This document shows, piece after piece, positions 36,858 through 48,374 of a DNA stretch of 64,000 bases. Each line of letters opens with the position of its first letter. Within the stretch, counting starts at the first letter, position 1. Location: positions 87,543,684-87,607,683 of the forward strand of contig CM067082.1 of NCBI GenBank assembly GCA_034008185.1, given 5' to 3'. Under the pieces are notes generated by a model, which was not told the DNA's origin, ran no database searches, and saw only the letters and a program-made list of their open reading frames with translations. The position numbers were made by a program, and so were the translations under genes. The stretch comes from Gorsachius magnificus. Lineage: Eukaryota > Chordata > Aves > Pelecaniformes > Ardeidae.

Positions 36858-39800
36858 TTTGTTTATGATCATTCTCTATTTTTTAATATATTTAATTGCA
36901 GGAAGAGTAACATACTTTTAAAATAAACTTTGCCTGGCATTACAAGGAAAGGGAAGAAGGTTTTGAAGAGGTATTTACATTCTTTCCAAGAAATGACTCA
37001 GCAATTTGCATTTGTAAGGAAGCAATCAGGTTTTTTCTAAATAAGCCATCACATTCAAAGTTGATTTGTTCCAAGGAAAGGAGCTGAAATTAGTTACTGA
37101 CATGCAATAATTCATTTCTTATTTTACCAACAGTAATTAAATTGCCCGGAACTGTTGTCATTTAACAGTCTATTAATTGACTAATGTGCATTACTTGCAT
37201 GCAGGCTATAGGTAAAATCCAAGGATTAAGAAAGGAAGAAAGAAGGACAAGAAAAACCTCACTGATTTTCATGACCATCATAGATGAATGGTTAATTTAT
37301 TTTATAATGGAATGTAGTTTTTGCAAATACTAATAGGTTGGATTTTAAATAAGCAATTTCATCAGCAATAGCCCTAAAGAAGGAAATGGTAGTCAGCTAT
37401 TAATTCTTTGGAGAGGAGCAGAATGGCTAATTGGTTGTGCTTTCTTTCAACCATATGAAAATTATATATCTCTTCCTTCCTTAAAAATCAATGATTTCTG
37501 CTTGGATCAGTATTTTCATTATAAAAATCCTTCCTCTAATCATATTATCAGCCAAACATTCTGATATTTTCCTCCTTCTGCTCCACAAACATTGAAAGAA
37601 ACTTTGTCATGTGCATCGGATAATCTCAGCCTAATAGCAACTACACATAAAAGTGAATATAGGCAAGTTCAGCAGCTTTGATTTTGTCCAGTCAAATATG
37701 GTACATTCCAATGCTGCATTAGTGGCCTATGTGGGGAAAAAAAATCAATGAGGTCAACATCTAGGTCCTAGCTGAGAATAATCCACTTTATAAAAATAAA
37801 CCAAAAAGTTCTACGTCATCACAGTAAACTCTATTTTATGGTGTTGCAGGCTCCTAACGGTGTCTACAACTATATAAATAGACAGGCAAACAAAGGTCGA
37901 GTTTTTAAAGGGGGAGATTTGAGATGGGATTTTCTAAATCACCTAACCATTGAGAGACTAAAACCAAGAATGTCTTTCTATGAAATGGGAATCACCAGTT
38001 AGAAGACATGAGGAAGAAAATGAATCAGATATATTAGCTGCCTAAATGTAAGAAAAGCATGGAAATCCTGTCCAATGAAGTAGCAGTTAAGTCACTGATG
38101 AAAAAACCAGAAAATATTAAAGTCATCATATAGGGCTTCTAGGAGGATCAAGGGGAATGGAATAGCTCCAAGGCTGAAGAGACCATCCATATTACCCAGT
38201 TTATGCATCATGGCTGGGAGTTGTTTGGCCAAATGCAGGAGTCAACAGTGCCCATGTCTCCATCTGCTTGGCTTTCTTTGCAAGTCTGCAATGAAAAACA
38301 GACACTTCTTTGTACTGTTTTTCCTCATTTAAGACATAGCAGATGAATTATTCTCTGCAAGTGCTTATTTTTCTCCGTTGACTAGAAAGGGAGCCTCCAT
38401 CAATGGGTGGGATATAGACACCTCCACTGCGATCTGTGAAGTTAGAGAAGATGAATCCCATCACTTAAATGGTTGCTTGCCATATCTGGGGACTTGACTA
38501 AGTACTCGGTTCTTAAATGTCACTGAACATGCACTAGGCCCTAAATATGGCTGTGGTTTTTGGGTCACCATCATTCCTGTTGTTCAACAGAAGACCACAG
38601 GTAAGTGGAACCTTCACACTCCTGTGGTCGTGGTGCCTAGTGAAGGAAGAACATTTACGTGTGCAGCCAGACTCCCTAGCATTCACTACACTGTCTTTCA
38701 AAGTGCAACTTCATGTAAGCCCATAACATGCTTGTTTTTATTTCAATAAAACAGTAATTCAGACAATAAGTAAGTATGTCTGGAAGAATATATGGGAAGG
38801 CTATGAAACTATTAATAACATTTGGACACCTCCTGCACTGTTCTAATACATCACAAGTTAGCACAGTATTGATTCAGTATCAAAGTTCTGAGAAACAAGC
38901 CGCTTACCAATATCTAGGATCTGATGTTGTAATTGAACTAGAAAATGTTAGTTTTCCAGCATTACTGCTGAGAATTCTTCCCAATAAATGTGTGTTTTCC
39001 ACTGGGGCTGAAATCACTGCAAGTGCTAGTTTTAGTTTTTTTTCCTTTTTATACTTTTCCTATTATACAGGTTCCTTTTCTCCCCTCTGTGTGTAAAATA
39101 AACATAATGGGGCCAACTCTTGCATTTTACTACCTTGACTTGTGGGAAGATCATTTGAGATACTCGGTTTAGATAATTAAATCTTTTGTGGAAGGATTAA
39201 ACTTTGGAGGAAAGAAAGTAGGTGGACTTGTAAAATATGTTGTAGAAAAAGAGAGCTGGTAGGAATCATGGGGAGCAGAAGCCTTTGCCAGTGTGCGAGG
39301 AAAAAGGAGAAAGAGGGGAATAGGAAATGGAGCCACGGTTATGACACTGAAGCACAAGGAAGAAAAAAGAATTCATGCTTAAAGGAGAAATGAAACAGTG
39401 CAAAGGAAGGAAGTGACAAAAAGAATGGCTGTGTATTTGGCCTCTTAATTTTGAGTGAGTGCTGGCATACCCAAAACCAGATGGCCCAGGAATTTCCATT
39501 ACACACGCTTCCTCATTTCAGGATCTCCCTCAGATTTCCATATTCCTTTTATCCAGCATCTTCCATCTACAGCTATTAACCTCTAGAGTTTGTCAGTAAA
39601 CACTGAAGAAATGCAGAATATGCCTTTTTTTTTTCCAAAGCTCATTTTGATTTTTATTCTTAGCTCTAGCATCCCATAAGCCTAGTTTCTTTCAGAAAAG
39701 AAGATCATGAAGGGAAGCCAAAAGATTTTTTTTAGTATCTTTGACTTTGTTGGATGCTAATGGTTGTTAATTTATGCCATGAACCTGCCTTTCCTCCCAG

Positions 39801-39993
39801 TAATATCATTCTTTCTCATAGCAAACAGGTCCTGGTAAGTGGCCTCAGCCACAACATCCTGCAAGGTAAAAGCATACTGTCATTAGACAGCAGAAGGTAC
39901 AGCTATGTAGAAGAGGCAGAAAGAGTGAACTAGAGAGTTAGGAATGTTGCTGCTGTTGTAGTAGCACCTTTTGTCAAATTACATTGGTAGATT
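36858..39993. other. no certain gene: AT-rich DNA with possible regulatory block
   Basis: The first 350 bases after the LTR contain the AP-1/octamer pair and several TAATTA-type cores. Further right, weak plus-strand exon-like segments occur at 38538-38600 (followed by CAG/GTAAGT) and 39801-39834 (preceded by CTTTCCTCCCAG). Neither has a recognisable product. Confidence 0.45.
36994..37011 (+). promoter_or_regulatory. joined AP-1/MARE-like site and octamer
   Basis: TGACTCAGCA (36994-37003; AP-1 core with the GCA extension seen in Maf recognition elements) is followed directly by ATTTGCAT (37004-37011), the exact reverse complement of the POU octamer ATGCAAAT. The pair sits in an AT-rich block to about 37210 with several homeodomain-type TAATTA/ATTAAT cores. 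The sites are seen; their use is inference. Confidence 0.35.
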
Positions 39994-40146
39994 TATAGAA
40001 TCATAGAGTAGTTTGGGTTGGAAGGAACCTTTAAAGGTCATCTAATCCAACCCCACTGCAATGAGCAGGGACATCTTCAATGGGATCAGGTTGCTCAGAG
40101 TTCCGTCCAACATGACCTTGAATGTTACCGGGAATGGGGCATCTGG
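39994..40146 (-). mobile_element. CR1 LINE 3' end, short 5'-truncated copy
   Basis: Read on the minus strand this is about 150 bases of the CR1 3' end: a remnant of the final ORF2 codons (gene-strand pattern CATTCAAGGTCATGTTGGA), the 3' UTR with the GGTTGGATTAGATGACC-like motif, then a degenerate ATTCTAT tail at 39994-40006. It abuts directly the 3' tail of a second, longer CR1 copy in the same orientation beginning at 40147. The arrangement fits a CR1 landing at the tail of an older one. It carries no usable reading frame. Confidence 0.9.
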
Positions 40147-40740
40147 AATCATAGAATCGTTTAGGTTGGAAAAGACCTTTAAGATCATCAGGTCCAACCA
40201 TTAACCTAATATTGCCATCCCACCACTAAACCATGTCCCTAAGCACCTTGTCTACCTGTCTTTTAAATACCTTCAGGGATGGGGACTTGACCACTTCCCT
40301 GGGCAGCCCGTTCCAGTGTTTCATCACCCTCATAAAAAATTTCTTCTTTAGATCTAGTCTGAATCTACCTTCTTTTAGTTTAAAACCATTGTGCCTTGTC
40401 CTATTGCAACAGGCCCTGCTAAAAACTCTGTCCCCATCTTTCTTATAAGCCCCCTTTAAGTACTGAAAGGCTACAATAAGATCTCCCTGGAGCCTTCTCT
40501 TCTCTAGGCTGAACAACCCCAGCTCTCTCAGCCTGTCCTCATAGGAGAGGTGTTCCAGCCCTCAGATCATCTCTGTGGACTTCCTCTGGACCTGCTCCAA
40601 CAGGTCCATGTCTTTCCTGTGCTGAGGGCTCCAGAGATGGATGCAGGACTCCAGGTGGGGTCTCATCAGAGCAGAGTAGAGGGGCAGAATCACCTCCCTC
40701 AACCTGCTGGCCACATAAAGGTTGTCAAAACTGCATTTTT
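40147..40740 (-). mobile_element. CR1 LINE fragment with ORF2 C-terminal remnant
   Basis: Minus-strand CR1 copy of about 590 bases, with its 3' tail at 40147-40158 and its 5' truncation near 40740, inside the region that reads as the end of the reverse transcriptase (gene-strand GTTGAGGGAGGTGATTCTGC). Between 40226 and 40516 an open stretch of 96 codons retains recognisable CR1 ORF2 motifs: [45 protein letters not shown] and [10 protein letters not shown]. Upstream the frame is damaged, with a stop at the codon following the EHLSYED-like segment. It is a decayed pseudogene copy of a subfamily different from the 51.5 kb element, as its 3' UTR differs clearly. Confidence 0.94.
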
Positions 40741-41131
40741 TCAGCTGGTTCTAGTCTGTGCAGTTACAGTTGCTCCCATGCTGGATGTGGTATGGGCGCA
40801 TATGCCTCCCCACTGGCTTTCCAAAGTGCCTGGATTTTCTTTATCTGAAGCTATGCTGCTGTTTTGTCAAGTCTGTGCTGTGTGAGAAGCTACGTGGAGT
40901 GCAGAAAACCTTGCTCCTGGTAGGAAGCCAACAGTTCTTCCTTATCTATAAATGGTTCATCACATATGTACTTAATGCCAAGTAGCTGAATAGCCACAGG
41001 TATAAATAACTTGCTAGTTACATGTATTTTGTTCTTTGATTGTTTTCCCATAGCTAATTACAAATAACAAATATAACATGTCAAATGTAGATAACCTGGA
41101 AGTTATTTATCCTCTTTGTTATTCATCCTAG

Positions 41132-41200
41132 ATGGCTTCTAACCAAGAACACACATTCACAAAATATGCCTGCAAACCACAAGTGGCAAAATCTGAGCCT
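41132..41200 (+). CDS. candidate coding exon (69 bases, phase 0), gene unknown
   Basis: A pyrimidine-rich stretch ending TTGTTATTCATCCTAG gives a good 3' splice site, and the segment is followed by GTAAGTAC, a strong 5' splice site. It is exactly 23 codons and begins with ATG in the open frame (MASNQEHTFTKYACKPQ, then VAKSEP). A second frame is also open, so the reading frame itself is weak evidence. It could be a coding cassette exon or an exon of a noncoding transcript. No family is recognised. Confidence 0.3.
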
Positions 41201-43760
41201 GTAAGTACACGTGATCTACTTTAGAATAGACATTTAGCAATTAGCAAGGAAGAAATGACACTGATGTTTCATAGCTCTGTTGCACACTTATCAAAATGTC
41301 AAAATCTGAAGCACTTTTGAGCCTCTCATAATTTCTAAACAAGTGCAGTCCAAAATACCTTTTAATCTTTCTGATTGATTAGGCCACAGAAGAAGAAGGG
41401 TTTTCAGTGTTTGAAGTCCAGTAACATTTTGTCCTGGATCAAATGTAGCAAGAAGATACAGAAATTATGAATTGTCTGGATCAGAAGTAGTTCCCAAAAC
41501 CATCTGACATATCATCAGGCTCTGTGGTTCTTCATAAAGCTGTTACAGAGTTAATCTACTGTCTTGTTAGACTAGCTAAGTCTGAGTAACTTCATCGAAA
41601 AGTACTACAAATCTGTATACCTCTTAAATGTGGGAGCACAATGGCAAGAACACACAAATCTTTCAGGAAGATACCTTGGAAAGGATGCCAACCTCATGAG
41701 AAAAATGTTAAAATAAGATTTATGTTTTGGGGGCTATGACTAATGTCACAGAAATTTAAGTTTTAAAACTAACATCTCATATTGGTGTATGCACATTTGC
41801 ACTGTCATGCCAGTGGGTTTGACTGTCTCTTCATTCCCATTCCAGATCAAAACAGGAGGTTTTAGATAAATGGAGAAACAGGAAAATTTATAGTGATAGA
41901 TCTGAATGTTTTGCTCTTTAAATTGTAGAAAAATTATTCTAAAATAATTTTGGAATTTTACATTACGTTTGGCCAAATAGCAGGAATTAATCAACACTCC
42001 CAAAGTTTACATCTAGTTTCTCCTCCATTTATGAGACATAATGACAATACAGTTGTTTTCTGCTGGAAGTACCTCTGCATGAGAATTTGTACTTGTAGCT
42101 GTTGTTCCTGTGATGAAATAGTTCCTCGAGCCCATAACATCATCATCCTGGACCATAACAGACATGAGTTCGCATGTGCCGTTGGTGCTCAGGCAGGGTT
42201 CCTGTCATTGCGGGCATGGTCCGAGGTGTTGCTGTTCCCTCCAAACTGTGGGGGGGTGTTATTTAGTGCACAAGCTTCCTGTTGCCAGTGTCTGAAACTC
42301 ACACGGTCATAAACCAACAAAGGGAAAAAAGAGAACACATAACATGGGATTCAGAAATAATTCATGATGATTTAGTTTAATTTGAGTTACTATAACCCTA
42401 AAGCTCCATTAAAACCTAAAATGAATGCTATTTCCTCCTGAGAGCAGAGAACAATCTGCTAACTTTTGCCAAGATGAGAGCTATTATGGTGTACAACATG
42501 AATGCATATAAATTACAAGGTTTATATTTGCTGTTTTCCCTAATGTTAACTTTGACTGGCATGTCAAATTAAAAGCAAGAGGGAAAAAAAAAGAAAAACC
42601 TGCATCAGATTAAGAAACATATAAGGAAGTGTAATTTCTAACTACAAAACACAAGACCTTCACACTTCAAACAATCCAAACAGGTTTTCTTTTAATGATT
42701 AGGTTTCACTTTTTTCCCCTTTATACTAGAGATGCATAGAGAACTATAGTAGTAATTGGAAATAATTCCGTAAGCCAGGTATCTCCTTTTTTCACAACTC
42801 TAGTAACACTAGGGATGTTTCAGGTTTCCTGCTGTTAATGTTTGGTGCAAGGAATACAGGAAAATTGAAGTAGGTTGAAAATTCCTGATTGAAACCAATG
42901 TAGAAAACATAAGAAAATTGTACATCTCAGGACATGACACTGAAATTGGCCTGAGCACACTTGTAATGGCACTTGCAGCCTTTTGCAGGTAAACAACTAG
43001 GAAGTTGCTTTCCATTAAGGAAGACAGATGCTGCAGAGAGCCTGGATCTCCCCTGAGCATCTGCTCTATCTAAGATCCAAATAGGTCATTTAAGCCCTGA
43101 TCCCACAATGAGAACTATTGGGTCAGAATGTGCCTATCCAGGGATTAAGTCATGACCTGATAAAAGTGAAAAACTGGGATTTTTATATATACTTAAAGCA
43201 TGTTTTCAGAACATGAATATTTCAGAGGGAATTTTTTTCCTGCCTCGCTCTTTGTATTTGATACAAAGAACTTCAACTTTTGCTCATTTCAATTCAGCTG
43301 ATTTTTGCTCCCATTGTTCAGCTCTTTTTTCATTCAGGTAGTTTAATTTACCTGCTCTTTTATACAGACAGCTACTGTGTTTATGGATAGCGAAATGTTT
43401 TTCTATATGTCAAATGAGCTTTTTAAAAGTATTATACTCTGCAGGCACGCAGGGGATGATGTTTAAACATAGCTTTCTCCTGCCTAAGCTTCCAGTCGAT
43501 TGAATTCTGAATCTCCTATGAGCTAAAAAAAATAGATTATGGAACATTTTGGATAGGGTTTGGAACATAACCGTATAGCTGTCTATTGCTGTGCGTTATC
43601 AGAAGCATCATGAAGCAACCAGGTCTGGGATGTCCTTTTATGGAGATTATCAAGTAGGGAATGATTTAATGTTTCTAGCTTCCTGTTGAATATTTTGATC
43701 GGGGAAGATTATCACTGTAGAAGTCTACGTTACTCAAATATGATCTTTTCCCACTTACAG

Positions 43761-43895
43761 AAATTGAGAACCTCAACAACGTGTAGTTGTAAAGGCAACA
43801 ACTGCCCAGCAACCATGGAGCAGTCACGGACAGATGGACAGAGACAGACTCAAGGCTTCTGCCTTGGCAGTGAGCTGGGGCAGCTGATGCTGGTG
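43761..43895 (+). CDS. candidate coding exon (135 bases, phase 0), gene unknown
   Basis: A strong 3' splice site (ATCTTTTCCCACTTACAG) is followed by 45 open codons and then GTAAGGAAG as a possible 5' splice site after CTGGTG. The open frame contains TTCSCKGNNCPATMEQ and GFCLGSELGQLMLV, with four cysteines. The same frame stays open beyond the donor, through 44003. The GC content is higher than in the flanks. No domain is recognised, and the donor lacks the preferred AG before GT. It is a weaker candidate than 41132-41200. Confidence 0.22.
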
Positions 43896-44183
43896 GTAAG
43901 GAAGGTGAAGGAGACTGCCCTCCCCACTGCTATGCATTGCCTCACCCCACATGCCGAAGAAGCTGGCTTAGCAACTCAATCCTCTCTCTCGGACAGTCTG
44001 TAGGGTCACTGCTGTGTTTTCTTATCCCATCCCTGGTTGCTTGCTTGCTCTAGGAAGGACGGGGGTAGAGACAGCAGTTCCCTTCACTATAGCTTTTGGC
44101 AACAGTGGTGAATCCACAATTAATGGCAACTCAGGTGCCAACAGGAGCGAAAATACACTTAATCCATACAGTGAGCTTTATAA

Positions 44184-44733
44184 GATCGCAGAATCACAGA
44201 ACCACAGAGTGGCGAGGGTTGGAAGGGACCTCGGGAGATCATCCAGTCCAACCGTCCTGCTAAAGCAGGTTCACCCAGAACAGGTTGCATAGGACATTGT
44301 CCAGGCAGTCTTTGAATATCTCCAAAGAAGGAGACTCCACAACCCCCCTGGGCAGCCTGTTCCAGTGCTCTGTCACCCTCAAAGTAAAGAAGTTCTTCCT
44401 CATGTTCAGCTGAAACCTCTTATGCTTCAGTTTGTGCCCATTGTCCCTTGTCCTGTCGCTGGGCACCACTGAGAAGAATCTGGCTCCATCCTCGTGACAT
44501 CCACACTTGAGATATTTGTACATGTTGATGAGATCCCCCCTCAGTCTTCTTTTCTTCAGGCTAAACAAGCCCATCTCTCTCAGCCTTTCCTCATAGGGGA
44601 AATGCTCCAGTCCCCTCATCATCTTTGTTGCCCTCCTCTGGACTCTCTCGAGGAGTTCCTCATCCTTCTTGAACTGGGGAGCCCAGAACTGGACACAGTA
44701 CTCCAGGTGGGGTCTCACCAGGGCAGAGTAGAT
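44184..44733 (-). mobile_element. CR1 LINE fragment, 152-codon open ORF2 remnant
   Basis: Minus-strand CR1 of about 550 bases. The 3' tail at 44184-44210 is a diverged CAGAATCACAGAACCACAGA variant, distinct from the ATTCTATG tail at 53.06 kb. The 3' UTR shows the usual GGTTGGAAGGGACCT motif as read on the plus strand. From 44718 down to 44260 a 152-codon frame is still open and matches the ORF2 C-terminus: [64 protein letters not shown] and SPSLEIFKD. It is truncated before the reverse transcriptase catalytic motifs, so it is not functional. The 5' boundary, where similarity to CR1 stops, is near 44733. Confidence 0.95.
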
Positions 44734-45689
44734 GTCTCAGAGTTGTTCAGTGTTTGGCTTAAGAAAAGGCTGGATCAAAGTTGTAGTTTTGCCTGTTTTC
44801 CTGCTCCTGTGCTGTCACTTTAGCCCTTCTACAGAAGAAAATGTGAATTTATATTCCATACAGCTTTGGTCCTTCCCTATTCATACTTAGAAGAACAAAC
44901 TTTTTATTTTCTCGGTGAGTCTAAAACATCTTCCAAGCCTGTTAATTTCATAACTGCATTATTTCCAATTGCAAAGTCATCAATCTCAATTCTGTGACTG
45001 CTTTTGGCTCTCTCTCCCTCCCCGCCCCTTTGTAGCTTCAAGTCCACTCGTTTATTGCTGAAAAATCCTAGTATTTTGGCTGCTTCCAAATCCCTGGGGT
45101 TTCAAGTCAATATGTTTGGTAATGACTTCATACAAAGGAAGAGAAGCCAATCTGTGTTTTCCGTTGCTGTGGTAAATACATATCTGAACTTTCAGCTGGC
45201 CTTGGCTTCAAAAAATACAGTAACCAGTTTTGCTGGGTGACACCATGGTCTGAGGAACAAATCGTGTCACGAGGAGTACTGTGATACCCCACTTTCTTTG
45301 TTTATGTTTTGGTGCTTCAGGTGACTTACCCTCCAGATCTGAAAGCTAAAGTAAGAGATGCAGACATAAAACTGAAACACAGGATTGCTTTAAACCTGAA
45401 ATTAGGATAAGGCCCAGGCATTTGAATAAAGATCAATGCCATCCTGTAAGAGGTACGCACAAATCCCACAAAAGAAGGCCATGCCCCTAAAGAGAGCACG
45501 GAGGTACATATGATTAAAAAGCATTTGAAATTAAGCATCAGAAATTCAGGTCTTAAGGAAATCAATGTTTTCTGTGGAAGACACCAGGTGTTATCAGGAT
45601 TTTCTGTCAAGAACCATTTTGTTCACATGCAGTGTGTGGTAAAACCTTGGTCAGAGCTACCGGCATCCCTGAATTTTGGCATGATACTC

Positions 45690-45702
45690 TTTTTTTTTTT
45701 TT
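45690..45702. repeat. poly-T tract (13 bases)
   Basis: Thirteen consecutive T. There is no recognisable retrocopy beside it. Confidence 0.8.
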
Positions 45703-47289
45703 ACACTGTTTCTTGATGTGACTGTATTCACCTTAAGGGAGGTGATTGCAAAGCCTTTCTCATCCTCCTCTTTCCTTTTATCTTACCTTGAAGTTTCAAA
45801 AACGGGATCGGGTTTTGCTTTCTTAAGAGTTCTTGTAGATTTATACCTTTTGCAAATAAGAACTGAACAGAACACACATGCAGCCATGAAACTGAAAATA
45901 AAAACCCCAAGCAAAACTCCTAAACTTCAGCACCACCACCACCCTCCCAGAAGCTGCTCGTGGCCAAGTTTTCTGTATTTGGAGCTTCCCAATCTGTTGT
46001 GTCTAAAACTGCATATCTGGACACACTGGTTTTGAGGCAAAGCTCTCAGTGACCCCTTTAAACTCGGAGCAAATTTTGCATTCGGTGCTTGCTGTCGTAG
46101 CCGGATCAGCAGTAGTTGGACCTGAGCTGACTGGCATATAGCAAACTCATGTATCTGCGTTGTGATACAGTCACACAGAAGTGACATTAATGTAGATGTA
46201 CTTAAGTAATAATATAATTCCGAGTAGTGTCCTCAGAGGATGAATTGTACTAAGAACCAGTATACTGATGCTAAATTGAGCACTAAATTGAAGGCTTAAA
46301 AATGAGGAAGCTAGTAAAAAAGATGTTAAGGTGAAAAGTGAGGAAATTAAAGTGTTGCAGCTCAGCATGGGGGCTACTTAAACATCCCATAAAATGAGTA
46401 ATAAATGACTACCTCTAGGAAAAAAAAGAGCAACTCAAAGAGCAGGATTGCAAATTAATAGGTATAGGTAAGGGCAAAATTCTGGAAAAGCTGAACATGT
46501 CTCTGTACAGGAAGGGAAGAGCTCAGCTTATGAAGAGGATTATAATTAATAGCAGGTAAATATGAGACAGAAATGTGGGGATACTAAAAGGTATTTTGCA
46601 AAGCAAACAGCCAAAAGCATGTAAACAAATAACAAAGAATTGTTTAAATCTACAAAGAGCAGGAAGCCTGCTAAAGCAGACAGAGCCAGAGTCAGCTAAA
46701 GGGCAAAGCGCTACGAGAAGGGGCAGGATAGGAACCAGCTGTGTGGTAGCTCTCCTGGCTGCTTCTCCTGGCCATGCTCTTTCCTGGCCTAGTGTCCCCT
46801 GCTCTGAATATTTCTCTTTCTTGCCACAGGCCTTCTCATGTGATTTTGTTGGGTTCTTTTTTTTTCCCCTATTTGTCTTTGGTCTGTGGACTTTCCTCCG
46901 TCACTGGGCACAGTCTATGGCTTGTGTTTCCAACTGTCCCCTGGAGAAAGGGATATTTCCCCAGGATTATTTAAGTCTAGCAGCATTTTCAAAAGCGGAA
47001 TGTCTGTAAAATCCCAGACCCAAAAGATCCTTGGGGAATTTAATCTCTATAAATGTTTTGTCAACATTTTCTTTTACCTCTTTTGTGGCTTATATTGCAA
47101 TGATTGAAATGTGGGAGCATATGGTATAACATAAGATATTAAAATGATAAAGAATACACAAAGCATCCCTGCAACAGCTTTGTGCATCTGCTTCAGCATC
47201 TTGGCTAAATTCCAATATGGGTTATTAGATTCCTAAATTCCCTACTCTTTAATTGTCTCTGTGATAGGGTCGAATTGCATCTATTCTAG

Positions 47290-47335
47290 TGTCCTGTGCA
47301 TCTGTGCCTCAGTTTCCCAGCTGTACCATCCTCTG
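47290..47335 (-). mobile_element. possible MIR relic, antisense
   Basis: CATCTGTGCCTCAGTTTCCC resembles the reverse-complement MIR motif CTCTGTGCCTCAGTTTCC, but the following CATCTGTAAAATGGG part is not preserved. The match is short and tentative. Confidence 0.28.
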
Positions 47336-48341
47336 ATTAAAGAGCTGATTTAAGATTAACCCTCGAGCCCAAATGCTAAATCTTGCTGTACCAAAACAGT
47401 CCTTGAGAACAAATTAGTCTTTGCAGCCCTGCTTCTGCGTTGCTGGTATTTTGCTGGTGTCTCTGAAGGACTGAAGTGGGTATTTTTCTTGCCTTTTTGA
47501 AGTGTCTTGAACCCTAAACAGTGGTAACCCTGCAAAGCTAGAGACTAGACACTTGGAAAGTAAGACACTCTGACACAGCCTGCCATCTTAAATAATGCGT
47601 TGCTAGCAGCTCGTTCCTCTCTAAGCACCATTTTATACAGTAAACATTCACCAAATTTTATACTGAAAAATAATTTGTGAAATTTGGAGGGGAAAGAACT
47701 GTGAAAGAATGTATACAGTTTACAGTGTGCAGCCTAAGATTTTTCCAGTTTGTTCTCCGAATAATTTGGGAGTGTTTGGTATTTAATAAGTAGAATGCTG
47801 CCTTTAAGTACATTCTTTTGCCTTGAGCTCTTAAGATATTATTCAGGCACTGAAAATAGTGAAAAATCAGTAGTTAACAAAGAAAACTGATTTTTAGATG
47901 AGGTAACCACTCTATTGTATAGAGTTTTATTCTATATTAGATTATGTTTAACAATAGGGATAGATTTGGGGATGAATGAAAGGAAGTAGTTGGTTAGGAA
48001 AAATGATGATAGATCTTCTGTAGTTGCGAAAATGACATATAGAATCTTTTCTCTTGTACAGGAGGAAAAATAAGCTGTGGTTTTGAAATGTAGCTTAAGG
48101 GAATGGCTGGTAAAAGAACTGCTGAAAAAAGTTAAGGATATGTGCCAACAGTAACTGCCTGTGTTTGTTTTGCTTTCGGTTAAAAGTCATTTTAAATTGG
48201 AAAAGTAAAAATTTATGTAATAGGGGATTTTGATAGTGTATGAAGCTAAACCTTTAGAATTTCCACAGGACTTGAGGAAAGTGGAAATTTTTTTATTATA
48301 AAGCACGTGTTTGAATGGTTCGAAATAGTAAGTCTAATAAG

Positions 48342-48374
48342 GTATATGTATATATATGTGTGTGTGTGTGTATG
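48342..48374. repeat. TA/TG dinucleotide microsatellite
   Basis: An alternating TATATGTATATATATG run is followed by about eight TG units. It is likely length-polymorphic. Confidence 0.92.

Larger units (their letters stand above)
40741..44183. other. unique DNA holding two candidate exons
   Basis: Other than the candidate exons at 41132-41200 and 43761-43895, no gene, RNA or repeat is recognised. Confidence 0.5.

Noticed and set aside
36206..36868. 220-codon plus-strand open frame, and a 145-codon frame overlapping it
   Set aside because: It lies almost wholly inside the GC-rich part of the solo LTR, where stop codons are rare. It is proline/alanine/serine/glycine-rich low complexity with no retroviral or host domain.
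40233..40448. Plus-strand open frame opposite a CR1 copy
   Set aside because: It is the antisense shadow of the CR1 ORF2 frame.
44260..44718. 152-codon minus-strand open frame as a host gene
   Set aside because: It is the C-terminal ORF2 remnant of a CR1 copy, truncated before the reverse transcriptase catalytic motifs.
47900..47945. TATA-like and AT-rich stretches as promoters
   Set aside because: Such motifs are frequent at this base composition and nothing downstream supports a transcript.
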